Positions 61,150-64,000 of a stretch of 64,000 nucleotides of DNA are shown here, piece by piece. Location of the stretch: NCBI GenBank assembly GCA_036272595.1, contig DATAYM010000010.1, forward strand, positions 10,284 through 74,283. Reading direction: 5' to 3'. The notes beneath the pieces are model-generated. The model was not told where the DNA came from. It did no database searches and saw only the letters and a program-made list of their open reading frames with translations. Source of the stretch: Poindextera sp036272595 (GTDB lineage: Bacteria; Pseudomonadota; Alphaproteobacteria; Caulobacterales; Caulobacteraceae). The position numbers were made by a program, and so were the translations under genes. Positions within the stretch are counted from its first letter, which is position 1. Every line of letters starts with the position of its first letter.

Positions 61150-61911
61150 ATGACTTCGCCGCTGATCCTCGCCGTGCTGTTCGTCGCCGCCTTCTGGGCC
61201 GGGGCGCAGAACGCCCTGGCCGGCGGCGGCTCGTTCATCACCCTGCCGGCGCTGATCCTGTCTGGGCTGGACGCGCGGGCCGCCAACATCACCTCGACCA
61301 TCGCCCTGTTCCCCGGCCAGGTGACCACCGGCCTGGTCGGACGCGCCAGTGTCGAGGGCGCCGGCGGGCTGTCGTTCAGGACGCTGATGGTCATCAGCTT
61401 CGTCGGCGGCGCCCTGGGCGCCTGGCTGCTGCTGGCCACGCCGGCGTCCTTTTTCGCCCATCTGGTGCCATGGCTGGTGCTGTTCGCCACCGGCATGTTC
61501 GGCTGGGGCAGCTTCATCCGCAAGCCGACGGACTCCGCCAAGCCGCTCGGCCGCGTTCCCACAGCCCTGATGCAGCTCGGCATCTCGATCTATGGCGGCT
61601 ATTTCGGCGGCGGCATCGGCTTTCTGATGCTGGCCGGCCTGACCATAGCGGGCCTGGCCGTGCGCAACGCCGGCGCGACCAAGAACGTGCTCTCCGGCGT
61701 CATGAACGCCTCGGCCGTGCTGGTCTTCGTCTTCACCACCCGCCTGGACTGGGTGAGGGTGATGGTGGTCGCGGTCGGCGCCATCGGCGGCGGTTATCTG
61801 GGTGGCGTCATGCTGAAGCGGGTCGACGACACGGCGCTCCGGATCGTGGTGATCCTGATCGGCATCGCCCTCACCATCGGGCTTTTCCTAAGAGCGCGGG
61901 GACTGGTCTAG
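61150..61911 (+). CDS. TauE/SafE family sulfite/organosulfonate exporter-like permease
   Basis: A 253-residue inner-membrane protein with about eight transmembrane helices and the family repeats: NALAGGGSFITLPALILSG near the N-terminus and IYGGYFGGGIGFLML in the second half. Members export sulfite, sulfonates or other anions. The 144 bases upstream (61006-61149) contain no gene I can recognise. It is 34 bases upstream of the thioredoxin-like gene. Confidence 0.9.
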   Translation: MTSPLILAVLFVAAFWAGAQNALAGGGSFITLPALILSGLDARAANITSTIALFPGQVTTGLVGRASVEGAGGLSFRTLMVISFVGGALGAWLLLATPASFFAHLVPWLVLFATGMFGWGSFIRKPTDSAKPLGRVPTALMQLGISIYGGYFGGGIGFLMLAGLTIAGLAVRNAGATKNVLSGVMNASAVLVFVFTTRLDWVRVMVVAVGAIGGGYLGGVMLKRVDDTALRIVVILIGIALTIGLFLRARGLV

Positions 61912-61945
61912 GATGGGCGCGCCCGGAAAACGAACGGACCGCCTG

Positions 61946-62467
61946 ATGTTCAAACCCATCGCCGCCGCCTTCGCCGCCGTCCTGGCCGCCCCGTTGATCG
62001 CCGGCGTCGTCGCCGCCGCGCCGGCGCCCCGGATGGCGATCGCCGGCTTCGACCAGCTGAAGACGCCCCTGCCCTATCCTTACGACGAGCACGCCGACGC
62101 CAACGCCGCCGTCGCGGCCGCCAAGGCCCGCGCCCTGGCCCAGCACAAGCTGTTGCTCATCGACCTGGGCGGCGACTGGTGTCCCGACTGCCGCATCCTG
62201 GCCGGAACCATGCAGCAGCCCGAACTGAAGGCCTTCGTCGAGGCCCATTACGTGGTGGTGACGGTCGATGTCGGCCGCTTCGACAAGAACCTGCAGATCC
62301 CCGCCCACTATGGCGTCACCGGGCGGCTCGCCGGCGTGCCGAGCGTGCTCATCGTCGATCCGGCCAGCGACCGGCTGCTCGACGCCGGCCACGTCGCCGC
62401 GCTCGCCGACGCCCGCCACATGAGCCCGCAAGCCCTGGCCGACTGGCTGGCGCAATGGACGCGGTGA
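61946..62467 (+). CDS. Periplasmic thioredoxin-fold protein
   Basis: A 173-residue protein with signal peptide (MFKPIAAAFAAVLAAPLIAG, cleavage near AAAPAP). The thioredoxin domain has LLLIDLGGDWCPDCRILAG (CPDC redox pair), then VVTVDVGRFDKN and the cis-proline region GVPSVLIVDPA. It is probably a periplasmic thiol reductase or oxidase. It may be co-transcribed with the TauE gene. It is convergent with the rRNA operon. Confidence 0.87.
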   Translation: MFKPIAAAFAAVLAAPLIAGVVAAAPAPRMAIAGFDQLKTPLPYPYDEHADANAAVAAAKARALAQHKLLLIDLGGDWCPDCRILAGTMQQPELKAFVEAHYVVVTVDVGRFDKNLQIPAHYGVTGRLAGVPSVLIVDPASDRLLDAGHVAALADARHMSPQALADWLAQWTR

Positions 62468-62532
62468 ACGGCGCAAGGTTTGGGCCCACGGGTCCGCGAT
62501 TCGAACTGAGCGAGCCGCGCCGCGCGATGGCG

Positions 62533-62562
62533 CAAACGAAACGCCCCCGGAAGGCGGGGGCG
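62533..62562 (-). terminator. Rho-independent terminator of the rRNA operon
   Basis: On the minus strand CGCCCCC-GCCTTCC-GGGGGCG (62562 to 62542) is followed by TTTCGTTT. It lies 23 bases after tRNA-fMet and should end the rRNA transcript. Confidence 0.85.
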
Positions 62563-62584
62563 ATTTCAGGCACGTCTGGAAGTT

Positions 62585-62661
<77 letters not shown>

Positions 62662-62803
62662 TCGAACTTGGCGGCCAGCGGACGAAAGCCGGCGAATAGG
62701 GTCGTAATGAAGGGTCGATAGACTTTTTTGTTCGCCGCACGTCCGGACGCGAAAGTGGAAACCACCTTGGCCGGCCGGCGCTGTTGAACACATCCTCTTT
62801 GTA

Positions 62804-62921
62804 GACCTGGCGGCGACCTACTCTCCCGCGCCTTAAGACGAAGTACCATTGGCCCAGGAAGGCTTAACGACCGAGTTCGGAATGGGATCGGGTGGGGACC
62901 TTCCGGCAAAACCACCAGGTC
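62804..62921 (-). rRNA. rrf: 5S ribosomal RNA
   Basis: About 118 bases on the minus strand beginning GACCTGGTGGTTTTGCCGGA and containing the conserved CCGAACTCGGTCGTTAAGCC loop. The ends pair as GACCTGG with CCAGGTC. Ends are accurate to a few bases. Confidence 0.93.
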
Positions 62922-62994
62922 GACAAAAAGGATGTGATAGAAGACATCAAAATCTGGCGAAGCATACAAGACGCTTCATGAGTTTTGCTGAAGA

Positions 62995-64000
<1,006 letters not shown>

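Overview
The window is high-GC DNA (roughly two thirds or more G+C) from an alphaproteobacterium, most likely in Caulobacterales and Phenylobacterium-like. The evidence is the murA-DUF2948-hisD-UPF0262-phosphatase-infA-maf-yacG order, an rRNA operon ending 5S-tRNA-fMet, several TonB-dependent receptors, and GC-rich intergenic repeats. This placement is an inference from gene content; no alignment was run.

Layout. 1-6.4 kb: the 3' part of a large NB-ARC/TPR regulator, a thiolase, and an AraC regulator ahead of an alpha/beta hydrolase and an SDR. 6.3-36.1 kb: an accessory catabolic region with two TonB receptors, two divergent M19 dipeptidase paralogues, two beta-lactamase-fold (S12) hydrolases, an M81 (MlrC-like) peptidase with an apparent frameshift, an S9 prolyl-oligopeptidase-type peptidase, an amidohydrolase, an ornithine-cyclodeaminase-like enzyme, a D-amino-acid deaminase-like PLP enzyme, a DadA-like FAD oxidase, a GPH/MFS symporter, a complete soxBDAG sarcosine oxidase operon and five regulators. 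36.3-42.2 kb: conserved housekeeping genes with tRNA-Phe. 42.2-52.4 kb: mixed genes, namely a TetR regulator, tRNA-Thr, acyl-CoA enzymes, a HigBA-type toxin-antitoxin pair, a CsoR-regulated copper ATPase, a P450 and Ada. 52.5-62.5 kb: an ECF sigma factor, one-carbon genes (fhs, 5-formyl-THF cyclo-ligase, metK), a methyltransferase, a small kinase, topoisomerase IB, a thiolase, a TauE exporter and a periplasmic thioredoxin. 62.5-64 kb: the 3' end of an rRNA operon on the minus strand (23S, 5S, tRNA-fMet, terminator).

How the genes fit together. The strongest new signal is a nearly identical promoter/operator in two divergent intergenic regions 8.3 kb apart (22740-22756 and 31093-31109). It ties together the sox-S9 operon, the TetR gene beside it, the symporter-PLP-S12 operon and one M19 dipeptidase as a probable single regulon. 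The enzymes suggest uptake and breakdown of a small peptide or amide carrying N-methyl and/or D-amino acids: hydrolases release residues, sarcosine oxidase removes N-methyl groups onto tetrahydrofolate, and FAD and PLP enzymes deaminate D-residues. The substrate is unknown. An MlrB/MlrC-like pair (S12 + M81) next to a TonB receptor recalls microcystin degradation, but no mlrA-like gene is present.

No insertion sequence, prophage, CRISPR array or plasmid function was recognised.
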